64,000 nucleotides of DNA from Ktedonobacter robiniae (GCF_016587375.1 NZ_BNJG01000002.1:434001-498000); one strand, 5' to 3'. Positions 47,001 to 55,427 are shown, counted from the first letter of the stretch. Numbers and translations: made by a program. Notes: generated by a model not told the origin, from the letters alone.

Positions 47001-47209
47001 GTTCCTCCTCGCTGCACCGTCTCTTTCCGAACTGTACAACTTCCTCCATAGCGACTCTGAAAGGAGAAAGAGGAGATGGTCTCAAGCCAGTCAAACCAGC
47101 GCGAACCGACTGGCTTGACACGGGGAATGAGCAGCCTCCCATCGTGAAAGACTGCGTATTCCTGGTTCGGCGCAAACCATTGTAACCGGTAAGATATACG
47201 TCTCGGCAT
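44009..47209 (-). CDS. MalT-like LuxR-family STAND regulator
   Basis: A 1066-residue regulator. The ATG at 47209 has GAGGAG five bases upstream. Residues ~1-105 are a basic N-terminal domain (YRLQWFAPNQEYAVFHDGRL, YWYAYRRKERRMVKRYL) that seems specific to this lineage. The STAND ATPase follows with Walker A LVSAPAGSGKTTLLAEWA (~195), Walker B AVVILDDYH (~280), then a long helical-repeat sensor region. The C-terminus is a GerE/LuxR helix-turn-helix (LSAREVEVLSLLATGASNQQIADHL). In MalT-type proteins an inducer bound by the repeats and ATP drive multimerisation and promoter activation. Target unknown; the P450 downstream is a candidate. Confidence 0.93.
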   Translation of the reverse strand: MPRRISYRLQWFAPNQEYAVFHDGRLLIPRVKPVGSRWFDWLETISSFSFQSRYGGSCTVRKETVQRGGTYWYAYRRKERRMVKRYLARSTDLTLARLEMITAALNDAEVLSRSYRFADVEKYRQEGAEETRATLLPESSPPSQLLLTTRLHIPRLPVQHVSRPRLLTLLQQGIQKPLTLVSAPAGSGKTTLLAEWASTTNLPVTWISLEPTDNDPLAFLSYFKTAMASLDTSIDCAMRAYQCNDVQDTKRVLTGILNDLTYLLKQDAVVILDDYHVLTANTIHSLLHFLLDHLPPHLHLIIGTRVDPPLSLARLRARSQLSEVRTEALRFVSGEVEALVHTMGLALSSEATSLLEQRTEGWIAGVQLLSLALRGQPDATTFLRTFRGTHRFFLDYVSEEVLTQQAPETQRFLLLTSILDRMTGSLCDAVTGLPGPRGQARLEALLRANLFISALDDTQTWYRYHPLFASALRAQLQKLEPELIPQLYQRASDWYEQQERIEEACDYAFLAGDLPRAARLVARILPRMVEQGRFERLKYWLRQLPPDLIATSPQLYITMPWLHALGKRTPENTERVLQSMEQYVQGQQQSEAASWAEPQSVLTLFRALTALSQSNPLQAFNLVREALRTLTSHETDLSLLLRRFLQIILSLTYGVRGDLATAEHILLDLSVPQSAESLSLIQMAATFLLGELRKAQSQLRKAGTLYDGVFQAFGARQDLPSMPLLLVGFTLMRRACLLYEWNRLPEAASAIQQVVEVIPRAILEIIPPPAQSPLYAFGLWVQARIELAQGQPEAARHFLELVRKRPEIGGELPQGKERSPVDVPTLAARLALACDQVEEAEYWIGTCRIRYDDAPVTLLESRQMLAYLTLARILIVRGRTQRTGTTLSQALVLLENWRDCASRLGFHGWLIEVQVLTALALQAQGKARQALVTLGSVLAQAEREGYIRLFADEGQPMARLLVQVSAYTTASPGYIQQLQATIPFTHRMALGSTQPEASQSLIEPLSAREVEVLSLLATGASNQQIADHLVISLNTAKRHVKHILAKLSVTNRTQAVARARALHLLE

Positions 47210-47320
47210 CTTCTCCTCGCCAAGGAAAGCGTGCACTTATGCTACCTAACATTTACAACATCTGTTGAGTACTACGTTTCCTTTGGAGCCAGGTTGTATT
47301 CAGGAGAAGGGCGTTATGTA

Positions 47321-47354
47321 GCAAGTAACACACCGCCGGCGGTGTGTTACTTGC
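47321..47354. promoter_or_regulatory. Perfect 34-bp palindrome
   Basis: GCAAGTAACACACCGCC joined directly to GGCGGTGTGTTACTTGC: 17-bp arms, no loop, no mismatch. Between the end of the Na/Pi gene and the start of the MalT-like gene, ~112 bases upstream of the latter. Could be an operator for a large dimer, or a terminator; there is no T-run on the minus strand. Confidence 0.6.
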
Positions 47355-47467
47355 ATTTTGGGCGACTCGTGGTTTCATTCCTGTTCAGATTTCTACATTG
47401 CTCTCTTTCGATATGGAAAACATGTGGATAACCAGGACAATAGAGACGAACGAACGCGTTTTGCCGA

Positions 47468-48487
47468 TCATCCATCTGCTACTGGTGAGGGCCTGGGATA
47501 GCTGGTAGACTCTGAGATCTGGCGTACAGACACTTTTTCTCCTGAGGGCATCAAAGAGGTGAGCAACCAGGTAAGTGGACTAGCCAGAGGCACACAAAAA
47601 CAGGTCAGCAGGACATTGAATCCGAGATGCGCCATGCCAACTTGCATAGGAGGGTTCGGCCAGCACACTGCGAGCAAGGCAGCAAAAGGCTGTAACAACA
47701 AGAAGAGAAGGCATGCTCCCAGACACTTTGTCCCTGTATGGACGAGCGCCAGACGCTGTCCTATAGAGGCATTACGAGAACTTGCTGTAAGCAGCGCTGG
47801 GAGCGTGGTCCCAATATTTGCCCCCAGCACGGCTGCTAGCGCTGGGACCAGGGGTAACGTGTGACGGGATGCCAGAACGAGCACCAACCCGATCGTTGCC
47901 GTACTCGAATTAAGAAGCATGGCCAGAGCTACTCCCAGAAGAAGAAGCAAGAGCGGGGTCGTAGCACATGCCTGGAGTGCCGCTACCGCCCACGCACTGC
48001 TTACCAGAAGCTCGCTTGCCTGGGATAGGGTAGAGAGCCCCAGGAGCATGAGACCACAGGGGAACGCGATTTGTCCGACACGTCGCCAGCGGGTGCGTGC
48101 AGTCATGAGCGCAAGCAAGGCAAAGAGACCGACAAGAGTGAGCGCGTAATCGGTAATATGAAAGGAAATCAGCTGCACCGCAAGGGTCAAGCCAACATTT
48201 GCACCGAGCATCATCACAATAGCCGTTGAAAATGGCAAAAGGTCCGTACTCACCAGATCAATCAACAACGAAGACATGGCACTCGAACTTTGCATGCATG
48301 CCGTCATGATAAGGCTGATGAGATAGGCTACGGCGGGGAAACGTGATATGTGCAAGAGGCATTGACGCAGATAGCGATTGTCCGATTGTCCGATAACCTC
48401 TGTCATCGATCGCACGCCATAGAGCAAAAGCGCCATGCCTGCCAGGACAGAAAAGAATATCCGTAAAAAGAGCATAACGTCAAACAT
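47468..48487 (-). CDS. Na+/phosphate cotransporter (PNaS family)
   Basis: A 339-residue protein with ~9 hydrophobic segments. It has the duplicated QSSSA / GANxGTT signatures of the Na/Pi-cotransporter II family: TACMQSSSAMSSLL with MLGANVGLT in the first half, and MLLNSSTATIGL with LGANIGTTLPAL in the second. It would import inorganic phosphate with Na+ at the membrane. The C-terminal PhoU-like domain of some homologues is absent. AGGTG precedes the ATG. Confidence 0.88.
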   Translation of the reverse strand: MFDVMLFLRIFFSVLAGMALLLYGVRSMTEVIGQSDNRYLRQCLLHISRFPAVAYLISLIMTACMQSSSAMSSLLIDLVSTDLLPFSTAIVMMLGANVGLTLAVQLISFHITDYALTLVGLFALLALMTARTRWRRVGQIAFPCGLMLLGLSTLSQASELLVSSAWAVAALQACATTPLLLLLLGVALAMLLNSSTATIGLVLVLASRHTLPLVPALAAVLGANIGTTLPALLTASSRNASIGQRLALVHTGTKCLGACLLFLLLQPFAALLAVCWPNPPMQVGMAHLGFNVLLTCFCVPLASPLTWLLTSLMPSGEKVSVRQISESTSYPRPSPVADG

Positions 48488-48807
48488 CGTATTTTCACCT
48501 GTCTTTCAAGGTTATTGTGTTCAATACAAAGCACACCTTCAGGAAACGATACTATGAGCACAGGACGCCCATATCTGGTTGCTCTCTTGCTTTGCGCACC
48601 CAAACCATGCTGCCACAACAGAACCTATTTCATACGCAAGAAAAGCTCCTCGGAAAGCACGTCCGTCACCGTTGTCACCTCTTAGTCAAACAACGACATG
48701 CGACACGACAGATGAATGCCTCTCCAACAATTCATCTTCTACCCCCGAGAGGCCAGATCCCTGGCGCCATAGAGATGGCTGGCGAGCGAGCCGAGAGAGC
48801 GCTCTCG
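48488..48807. other. Intergenic region, no gene seen
   Basis: Between the Na/Pi gene and the truncated ATP-grasp gene. Plus-strand frames lack features and ribosome sites. Presumably contains the Na/Pi promoter. Confidence 0.5.
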
Positions 48808-49590
48808 CTAAGCGTTCACAGGCCGCAGAAGAGCACTGAAAGCAGAGACGTGGCGAACTAGATGGAGCTCACTCAGCCGTAAGCGCCCGGTTGTATCGCG
48901 AAGAAGATCCACACGCGCGAACAGGGTCGGGGGAAGGCGGGAAAGGACGTCACGAGCAAAGGCCACGTAGTCCCTCTGCAACGGGACCGCAACAGCATTC
49001 CTCACTTCATCATCCTCCTCTGAGAGCTGACAAGGCGCATGGACGGCATGCGTGATCTGTCCACAGATCGCCATCACGCTCTGTTCCCCCTCGGGAAGGA
49101 AGGGCTGGACCATCATGGCAGCGCCGCGAGCAAGGAAAGCATCGAGATGTGCCTGCCCCTGGACCAGGCTTTCCTGTGCACGTGTCACCAGGCGAAGACC
49201 GGTGTGACCAATACCGATGACCGATTTGATCACCGCCTCCTGCCAGCCGCGTTCTGCGAGGAGATGTGCCAGTGACGGAGGCGCGGCAGTGGTTGGCTTC
49301 ACCCAATGAGTAGGGACAACCGGGATCCCCTGGACCGCGAGCCCACGGAGATACCACCTCTGCGTATTCCACTCTAATAGTGGAAGTGGGTTGAGCAACA
49401 ACGTCTGCCCGGCGACACGACGTGCCCAGTGCAAAAATGCACCACGTTGCCGGTCATAATCCCGAACGGAGCATACGACCACCAGGGACGGGCGCTCCCA
49501 CTGATAGGTGGGGTCGTTCCAGCAGACCAGATCGACATGCACACCAAGACGGCCCAGTGCTTGCTGCACAACCAGGTCGTCGGGATCGCG
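48808..49590 (-). pseudogene. ATP-grasp domain protein, 5' end lost to a transposon
   Basis: The surviving ~260 codons begin abruptly at RDPDDLVVQQALGRLGVHVDLV and run to a natural stop. The ATP-grasp pattern is visible: WQEAVIKSVIGIGHTGLRLV (ATP-binding lysine and glycine loop), MMVQPFLPEGEQSVMAI (strand with Glu) and TLFARVDLLRDTTGRLRLSELHLV (metal-binding ELxLV end). The family joins a carboxylate to an amine or similar using ATP. The codons before RDPDD belong to the right end of a tnpB element (49591 on), so the start codon is missing and the gene is probably dead unless driven from the element. Confidence 0.75.
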
Positions 49591-49948
49591 GTGAAGTACC
49601 CCACGCCTAAAGGCGGGGGCTTCGACAGCGGCCCGGTTTCTCCGAAGAGACAACCAGGTGCTGTGGGGCGCTTCCCGCCCCGGCCACCCTACGGGTGGAC
49701 TTGCGTTTCTTGTTGGGGAGAAGCGGCCCTTGCTCCTCATAGCGGCGGAGAAGGTTGCGCGCCGCGTTCTCATCGCGGTCGAGCTCGGCCCCACACGTGG
49801 GGCAGGAGTGCCAGCGCACCGAGAGATCTTTGAGCACCAGCATCCCACAGCCACTACACGCTTGACTCGTGTGCTGGGGCGCCACCTTCATCACCATGCC
49901 GCCAGCCTCAGACGTAAGGCATATAGAACTTTCAGAAAAAAAGACCAC
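49591..49948 (-). pseudogene. tnpB remnant with its right end
   Basis: The C-terminal zinc-ribbon of a TnpB protein: EAGGMVMKVAPQHTSQACSG, CGMLVLKDLSVRWHSCPTCG, AELDRDENAARNLL. Two CxxC pairs and the DxxAARN RuvC-III motif are visible; everything upstream is gone. Downstream the element ends in GAAGCCCCCGCCTTTAGGC, then GTGGGGTACTTCAC at 49591, the same architecture as the right end of the intact element at 61180. The bases just outside, which would be its guide, are the ATP-grasp codons RDPDDL. Start of the remnant is approximate. Confidence 0.78.
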
Positions 49949-49996
49949 TACTGCATGTCATGGAGCTTCTTCGTGACATGCTCCACCTTTGCCACC

Positions 49997-50181
49997 AGCA
50001 AGCCGGAGCGCGGACGATGCCGCCCTTGACGGTATCGGCTGACTGGCTCTTGCCGAGAGCGACCGGGTCCTGCATTGATGAGTTTTTACCGCAGCCGGTC
50101 GCTCTCGCTCGTGCCGAGTCTAGCCTCTCCGTCAAGGGTCGGGCCTGGCGGCATCGTTTGCCCCGCGTTCCAGCTTGCATG
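49997..50181. repeat. Long imperfect inverted repeat (~185 bp)
   Basis: Nested arms: GCAAGCCGGAGCGCGG / CCGCGTTCCAGCTTGC, ACGATGCCGCC / GGCGGCATCGT, CCCTTGACGG / CCGTCAAGGG, and GAGAGCGACCGG (50056) / CCGGTCGCTCTC (50095), around a ~29-base loop. Lies between the tnpB remnant and IS110. Could form a long hairpin. Confidence 0.65.
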
Positions 50182-50271
50182 AGCACGCTGGGAGCACTTC
50201 GACCGAGCCTCAAGCTCCCAGGATGCTTGATGAGCTTCTGGCTCTCTTTCCCTTTTGTCTTCGGAGAAATT

Positions 50272-51693
50272 CTACGACTCAACCTGTACGATGCGGTTCT
50301 CTCTAGGTCTTCTTTTGAGAGGATGATAGTGACCTGAGCGGTGCTGGTGATGAACTTCGAGGTCATAGAGCATTGGCGCTGGAGGATCAGTACCAGGAGC
50401 CAGATGATTCACTACTTCATAGTCATACCGCAGCAATGCATAGGCGAGGGTGATCAGTCGGCCTGCGACATGACCGATTGCTCGCCCTTTTCCTCTGTAA
50501 GACTGCGTTCTCTCGTCGTAGGAACATAAGCGAGGAACTAAACGCTTGTAGAGCTTCGACCACTCGGTATCCGTCCGAATGGCTCTCCAGACGATGAGAT
50601 ACATCGCTCTCTTCGCTTCACGTGATCCTCCCTGAGAAAGCCTGGTTCGATCGTAGGAAGTCCCTGTTTGCTCTCGCTTGGGTGCCCAGCCCAGGTACGA
50701 TTTGAGGTCGCATGCCTTCTCAAAATTGGCAATGGAACCAATGACTGCAATGAGGGTTGCGGCATCTAGCGGGCCGATCGGAGGAATGGAAGTGAGAATT
50801 TGCCCTTCGCGGCTTTGCGTGACAATCTGGCACACTTCCCCTTCCAGCCGCTCTAGATGCTCCTGGATGAGTCGTAATTCCTTGATCAGCAAGCTTTGTT
50901 CCAGCACCAGACTGCGTTGCCTTGCTACATCTTTAGTGCCGATACTTTGCGTGGCAAGGTGCTGTAAGTGGAGCAAGTCAGCGTCTGATGCTCGCCGCCC
51001 CACTCTCACTTCGCTAAGGGCTGTGAAGCTCGCTGTAGCAAGAGCATGAGGTGTAGGAAACCGCTCGCGCAGTGCCAATGCGGTTGCCAGGTTGGGATCT
51101 TTCAAGACCTGGGTTAATTCTGGAAAGAGTTCGTCACAAATGGCCGTCAGTTTGTTTTTCCTCTGTGTGGCTTCATTGACCAGTTCGTAGCGATGACGCA
51201 TTAAGCCTTTGAGTTGGGATGCAGTTGCCGATGGAGGGACAGTACGCCGCACGGCCTGTAATTTGTCTGTCACTTGTGCTCCCAATTCTAGTTGCGTGTA
51301 GAGTTGGTTAGCCAGGCTTAATGCATCCCGCTTGTCCGTCTTAATCATGCTTGCTTGCCGGCGTTGAACATGCATCACATACACGGGGATATCCAACTCG
51401 AGCAGATACTGCTGTAGCGACCTATGGTAGTGGCCGGTCAGCTCCATGAGCACAAAAATGTGCTCGAGTGGGCAATAGTCACGGATACGCTCAACAAATG
51501 ATCGAAAACCCTCACGAGATGCTTCAAAGGAGAAGGCCGGACAGTTCTCGAAGTGCTTGTGGCGCTCTAAAAGGGTTTTTGAAACAAAACCAGCAATGTG
51601 TTTTTGCTTCCCAATGTCTACCCCAATGTAGATGGACTCATGGGGAAGCATCGGCAATACTTTGAGGTCGGGAGAGGTTTTCTTGTTTGGCAT
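50272..51693 (-). CDS. IS110-family transposase, intact
   Basis: A 473-residue DEDD/serine recombinase-like transposase. The N-terminal RuvC-like DEDD domain shows YIGVDIGKQKH (Asp), VLMELTGHYHRSL (Glu) and MIKTDKRDALSLANQL (two Asp). The C-terminal Transposase_20 domain has ILTSIPPIGPLDAATLIAVIG and the serine nucleophile region LSQGGSREAKRAMY. No frameshift or stop. IS110 elements move with the help of a bridge RNA made from a non-coding end; the ~310 bases upstream fit that. Inserted next to an older IS110 remnant. Confidence 0.95.
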   Translation of the reverse strand: MPNKKTSPDLKVLPMLPHESIYIGVDIGKQKHIAGFVSKTLLERHKHFENCPAFSFEASREGFRSFVERIRDYCPLEHIFVLMELTGHYHRSLQQYLLELDIPVYVMHVQRRQASMIKTDKRDALSLANQLYTQLELGAQVTDKLQAVRRTVPPSATASQLKGLMRHRYELVNEATQRKNKLTAICDELFPELTQVLKDPNLATALALRERFPTPHALATASFTALSEVRVGRRASDADLLHLQHLATQSIGTKDVARQRSLVLEQSLLIKELRLIQEHLERLEGEVCQIVTQSREGQILTSIPPIGPLDAATLIAVIGSIANFEKACDLKSYLGWAPKREQTGTSYDRTRLSQGGSREAKRAMYLIVWRAIRTDTEWSKLYKRLVPRLCSYDERTQSYRGKGRAIGHVAGRLITLAYALLRYDYEVVNHLAPGTDPPAPMLYDLEVHHQHRSGHYHPLKRRPRENRIVQVES

Positions 51694-52005
51694 GGGCTGG
51701 TCCCCTCACACACGTGTGAAATGAGGCTTCCTTACCCTCTCTATTGGTGGGTGGAGAGGTCAGAACCCGTGGATGTGGCCTGCCCAGATACACACGAAAA
51801 GTTGTTCTGGTCCTTCAAAGGCATATGAAGGATTTCGCACACATCCCCCACTTACCTCTTACAGGTTGACTCATATGGAATCTAAGGTTTGGCGGGTCCA
51901 TCGCTCAAGGGAGCGACCCCTGAGTACCTCTCCAGAAGTAACACGATGAAACGTGGCCATTATATTCAAGCTCTTGCATGCTAATCTTTTGTGTGTATGG
52001 AATCG
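51694..52005 (-). ncRNA. Candidate IS110 bridge-RNA region (left end)
   Basis: Non-coding stretch upstream of the transposase. It can form several hairpins, e.g. GGGTC-CAT-CGCTC / GAGCGACCC (51894-51919), CCTCTC / GAGAGG near 51740-51760, and the palindromic CACACGTGTG near 51708. Known IS110-group elements encode the bridge RNA here. Boundaries and loops are not determined. Confidence 0.4.
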
Positions 52006-52230
52006 TTACTCCTGATCTACAAGCAGAACAATTGGATTGGGCATGGGAGCTGTTTTCATCGGACGGTAGTGTCCCTCTCGATGGTTTCGATGCACTTCTG
52101 GATCATAGAGTATCGGAGGGGGTGGTTGCCGGCCAGGAGGTACTTTACTGAGCACTTCTGCGTCTCGTTTGAGCAAAGCATACATCGCTTCAATCATTTG
52201 CCCTGCAACGCGTCCGATGACCCTTTTTTT
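52006..52230 (-). pseudogene. IS110 transposase remnant (C-terminus)
   Basis: Codes for KKRVIGRVAGQMIEAMYALL, then PPPPILYDPEVHRNHREGHY and MKTAPMPNPIVLLVDQE, which aligns along its whole length with the last ~75 residues of the intact transposase (GRAIGHVAGRLITLAYALL, PAPMLYDLEVHHQHRSGHY). The rest is absent. It belongs to a diverged, older copy. Its 5' edge abuts a membrane-protein fragment at ~52230. Confidence 0.8.
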
Positions 52231-52451
52231 GTCAAAAGGGTAAAGACGATTGGCAACAGAAAGACCGCTTCGATTGCCAGGAGCAACCAGGCCGGGCCAA
52301 TCAGCAGTTTGGTGGGAAGAAACGTGTGAAGGACTCCTACCGCAAGCATACTCAGCATTGCTTCCCACAGAGAAGGCCTATTGAGATGAAATTGATCTGA
52401 ATGCGGCATGTGGGTCGGATCAGCTGCGGACACTTTCTTTATTCGCGCCAT
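52231..52451 (-). pseudogene. N-terminal fragment of a membrane protein cut by IS110
   Basis: ATG at 52451 with GAGGGAC upstream opens MARIKKVSAADPTHMPHSDQ and two transmembrane stretches (AMLSMLAVGVLHTFL; LIGPAWLLLAIEAVFLLPIVF). After ~72 codons the sequence passes into the IS110 remnant, so only the N-terminus survives; the frame runs on to ~52194. It lies 138 bp after the DUF2252 gene on the same strand. The family is not recognised. Confidence 0.6.
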
Positions 52452-52588
52452 TGGTATTGTCCCTCTTTGCCTCAAACAAGCAAGCTTACGCAGTCCCGTT
52501 ATTCTTTCGTTTGATTTTAGTATGAGAAAAGGGAGAAAACTTAACCTGACGCCTCCAGGCAATCTGTGCCTGGGTGTTAATTACCCGT

Positions 52589-53965
52589 CTATATGTCTGT
52601 GGTAGCAGTGATGTGTTTGGCTTCTACAGCCGCCACTAAGCGGGCGTAGTCTCGTTCATTCTGGTCAGCATACGCACAGGCAAACTCAGCCAGGGCCTGA
52701 GCAAAGGAGTCGCTTTTTCCCAGGTAGCCGCTGATCAACGCCGGATCACCAGCGCGCGCGTGCGCCCTCGCCAGCGCCCATCCACACAGTTGAGCATATA
52801 CGGTGAAACGGGCAAGACTCATGGTGGTCATGTCGCTTGACCATCTCATATCGCGCAGTTGACGTACATAGTAGTTGACGTCCTCGAACTGAGTCCAGCC
52901 CAGGAAGATATCGCTGGCAGCCTGCATGAGTCGTTGTCCATGCACGATACGCTGAGCCGGGTTGGAATACGGGCTGGGGCCAGTATAGGGTTCAAGGGCC
53001 GAGGGCCGTGCTTCCTTGATTTGAAGGAAGAGCGGATCGTTTTCCTCTCCTTCCCCCAACAACAGCACGATATAGCAGCGCGTGCCGACACTGGCGACTC
53101 CCACCACTTTCCAGGCCAGATCGATGGGCTGGTACCATTGGAGCAACGTTTTTTGCTCTTCCCGGGTCGATTCCAGGTAGCCAGCGACAAATGCCGACAA
53201 ATGCGTGGAGAGCCGTGCGTTCGGATGATGACCAATCAGCGGCGGATCATCCTTAATGCGCACTTGACCATTCACCACATGTGTAAGTTTGGGAAACGCG
53301 CGAATGCTGGTGCGCTGCTGAGCCCGGGAGATTGCGCGGTCAAGCCGAGGAAGAAGGTCACGATCAGCGACCGTACGAAGGAGTTCGACATCCACACGCG
53401 CGTACCAGAGATCGATCCGGCGCATCGTACTAAACGCATACATACGCTTATGATATGACGCGACGCAGCTCATAACCGCTTGCTTGCAATCACGCGCGGA
53501 AAAGCCATTCTGCCGTCCCACCACAACAATACTGGTCGTGAGCCGTTTCACGTCCCATTCCCAGGGACCAGAGACAGTCTCGTCAAAGTCGCTCACGTCA
53601 AAGACGAGGTTGCGCTCGGGCGTCGCATAGATCCCGAAGTTGCCCAGATGGGCATCGCCACAAATCTGCGTCAAGATCCCGGTGGTAGGCGTGCTCGCTA
53701 AATCATGTGCCATCATCGCAGCCGATCCGCGCAAAAAGTTGTAGGGCGAGACGAGCATGCGACCGTAGCGGATGGGCACAAGTTGCTTCACCCTCGTGCG
53801 GTTTGATGCTTCCAGGATACTCAGGGGGTCTGGGCGATTGGGAGCGGGCTCCCACCGGGCATGGCTGGAGCGAGGGCAATGAGCACGGAGCGCCTTGCCA
53901 GCAGCATAGCGTTCCGCACTGGTTCGTGCATACAGTGTGGATGAAGATCGCAAAACGTTGCTCAT
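52589..53965 (-). CDS. DUF2252 family protein
   Basis: A 458-residue protein with the DUF2252 signature: RMLVSPYNFLRGSAAMMAHD, GDAHLGNFGIYATPERNLVFDVSDFDET, WEWDVKRLTTSIVV and, near the C-terminus, YVRQLRDMR and ALARAHARAGD. The GDxHLGNFG...FDxxDFDE pattern resembles aminoglycoside-phosphotransferase/kinase catalytic loops, so the family is often viewed as kinase-like; its substrate is unknown. TTAGGAGGGAATA before the ATG is an excellent ribosome site. Full length. Confidence 0.9.
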   Translation of the reverse strand: MSNVLRSSSTLYARTSAERYAAGKALRAHCPRSSHARWEPAPNRPDPLSILEASNRTRVKQLVPIRYGRMLVSPYNFLRGSAAMMAHDLASTPTTGILTQICGDAHLGNFGIYATPERNLVFDVSDFDETVSGPWEWDVKRLTTSIVVVGRQNGFSARDCKQAVMSCVASYHKRMYAFSTMRRIDLWYARVDVELLRTVADRDLLPRLDRAISRAQQRTSIRAFPKLTHVVNGQVRIKDDPPLIGHHPNARLSTHLSAFVAGYLESTREEQKTLLQWYQPIDLAWKVVGVASVGTRCYIVLLLGEGEENDPLFLQIKEARPSALEPYTGPSPYSNPAQRIVHGQRLMQAASDIFLGWTQFEDVNYYVRQLRDMRWSSDMTTMSLARFTVYAQLCGWALARAHARAGDPALISGYLGKSDSFAQALAEFACAYADQNERDYARLVAAVEAKHITATTDI

Positions 53966-54047
53966 TATTCCCTCCTAACCCAGATGAAGCCAGGTCTTCT
54001 CGTGTGCATTTTTCCCTTATTCCGGTGTCCGGAGGAGATCAACGAGG

Positions 54048-54455
54048 CTACGGAAGAGCCATTGCCACCAGTGCGACAAGGCCGATGATCATCAGCAGAA
54101 CCGCCACCAGCGCACTCAAATACCAGGGCCTCTGGTACGTGGTGAGAGAGCCCTGCTTAAAACGCATCAGGCTCCATCCACACTGAATGACGGCCCCAAG
54201 CAGACCCAACACGCCAAGGACGATGAGGCCGACCGCAACTGTGGTTATGAGATACTCCCTTGGCGTGTCCACCAGACTCTTTGGTTTACCAGTTCTGACA
54301 ATGCTAAAAGCCTCTCCAAGGGCAAACCCGAAGCCGATCAGCGTAGGAGACGTTTTAATCCATCCCATGAGCGTCATTTCAATGCCTTCATGGAACTGTT
54401 TCCTGGCATTCTCATCGAATGGGTCTGTGCTGATGTGAGATTCTCCCATGACCAT
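54048..54455 (-). CDS. DUF202 family membrane protein
   Basis: A ~135-residue protein starting MVMGESHISTDPFDENARK, with three hydrophobic helices: LMGWIKTSPTLIGFGFALGEA, ITTVAVGLIVLGVLGLLGAV and LSALVAVLLMIIGLVALVAM. The RTxxAWxRTxLA-like start of DUF202 is here MTLMGWIKTSPTLIGFG. ATGs at 54455 and 54449 share a GAAGGGGG site. Function unknown; homologues are found next to ion transporters. It may form an operon with DUF2252 downstream (83 bp gap). Confidence 0.75.
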   Translation of the reverse strand: MVMGESHISTDPFDENARKQFHEGIEMTLMGWIKTSPTLIGFGFALGEAFSIVRTGKPKSLVDTPREYLITTVAVGLIVLGVLGLLGAVIQCGWSLMRFKQGSLTTYQRPWYLSALVAVLLMIIGLVALVAMALP

Positions 54456-54881
54456 GGCCCCCTTCGAGCGATTTGGCTGCACGTTGCATGCAACAAGTAT
54501 GTATGCCCCCATCCGATTGATTAAGGAATCAGCGAACGGTGCTCTTCACCCTTCGTCATACTTCTATGAGGTAACGGTGTGCAAGCACAGCATGCTTGGT
54601 CAGCGTTTCAGCCAATTGGTAATATAAGTGTATCAGACCCGCCAAAAATGCCCATTTTGAAAAATAGCTCTACAATGGGTTCCGCCATGGGTTGTCGATA
54701 CTGTTGGACTCATCTAGCATGCTTCATGGGGATGCTCAGGTGGGCATAAGCAGAGCGGCTTTGCGTTTCAGAGAGGAGCATGACTTCACTGCATCTACGC
54801 AGCGTACAAGGAAAGCTCATCTATTTTGGCGGTGGAGCACCATGTTTAGACTGGAGATCTTCACACAAAGGAGCAAACGAC
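54456..54881. other. Intergenic region between divergent operons
   Basis: No gene seen. Contains the perfect 12-bp palindrome GTTGCATGCAAC at 54483-54494, near the DUF202 start, which may be an operator. Must hold the promoter for the DyP/P450 cluster. Confidence 0.5.
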
Positions 54882-55427
54882 ATGGAAACGACAAAGGAGT
54901 ATCCAAAGCGGAAGGGGCTGAAGTCGGGGGTAAGGACAGAATTTACCGTCATTGGGAACGTCAAGCCAGGCCACCAACAAGCGCTGCGCGAGGCTATCAA
55001 GCGGAGAGCTGCCGATCCCCGCCGAAGAGAGGACGCCAAAAAGTTCGGCACGATACACGAAGCCAGGGTTACTCTCATCGACAACGATACGCGGCTCCTA
55101 TTTTGCAGCAGCTTCGACGGCACGTGGGATAAGTACATAGATGACTTTGCCGTTGCCGATAACGCCGTCTCGCAATCATTCGCTGAGTTCTGGTCGCATG
55201 TCGAGGGCTACCCGGGCATCACGGACCCGAGCGTCAGGGACTGGTTAACGGCGCACCAATATGAAGCTACCGCTTATGATAGCAGCTATCCCGAGCCCAC
55301 GGTCAAGCAGATCTGGAAAGCGCTGGAACTGCAGCACGCGTTCCAGCAGGTGCTCGACAACCCTGAAGCTGAGCAGGCGCTGAAGCACCCGGCGTTGAAA
55401 CCACTGCTTGAGCAGGCATCGACGTAA
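54882..55427 (+). CDS. Peroxidase-associated alpha+beta barrel protein
   Basis: A 181-residue protein starting METTKEYPKRKG; AAAGGAG lies eight bases upstream. The pattern FTVIGNVKPGHQQALREAI, TIHEARVTLIDNDTRLLFCS and FDGTWDKYIDDF fits a ferredoxin-like dimeric alpha+beta barrel of the sort that accompanies heme peroxidases ('HFAR..L......LLF.SNFDG'). The C-terminal ~60 residues are helical. No catalytic residues can be assigned. First gene of a plus-strand run with DyP, FUSC and a P450, which suggests a shared oxidative pathway. Confidence 0.55.
   Translation: METTKEYPKRKGLKSGVRTEFTVIGNVKPGHQQALREAIKRRAADPRRREDAKKFGTIHEARVTLIDNDTRLLFCSSFDGTWDKYIDDFAVADNAVSQSFAEFWSHVEGYPGITDPSVRDWLTAHQYEATAYDSSYPEPTVKQIWKALELQHAFQQVLDNPEAEQALKHPALKPLLEQAST

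Noticed and set aside
49932..50366. 144-codon minus-strand frame between tnpB remnant and IS110
   Set aside because: Mostly covers the long inverted repeat and overlaps the transposase end; no homology pattern.
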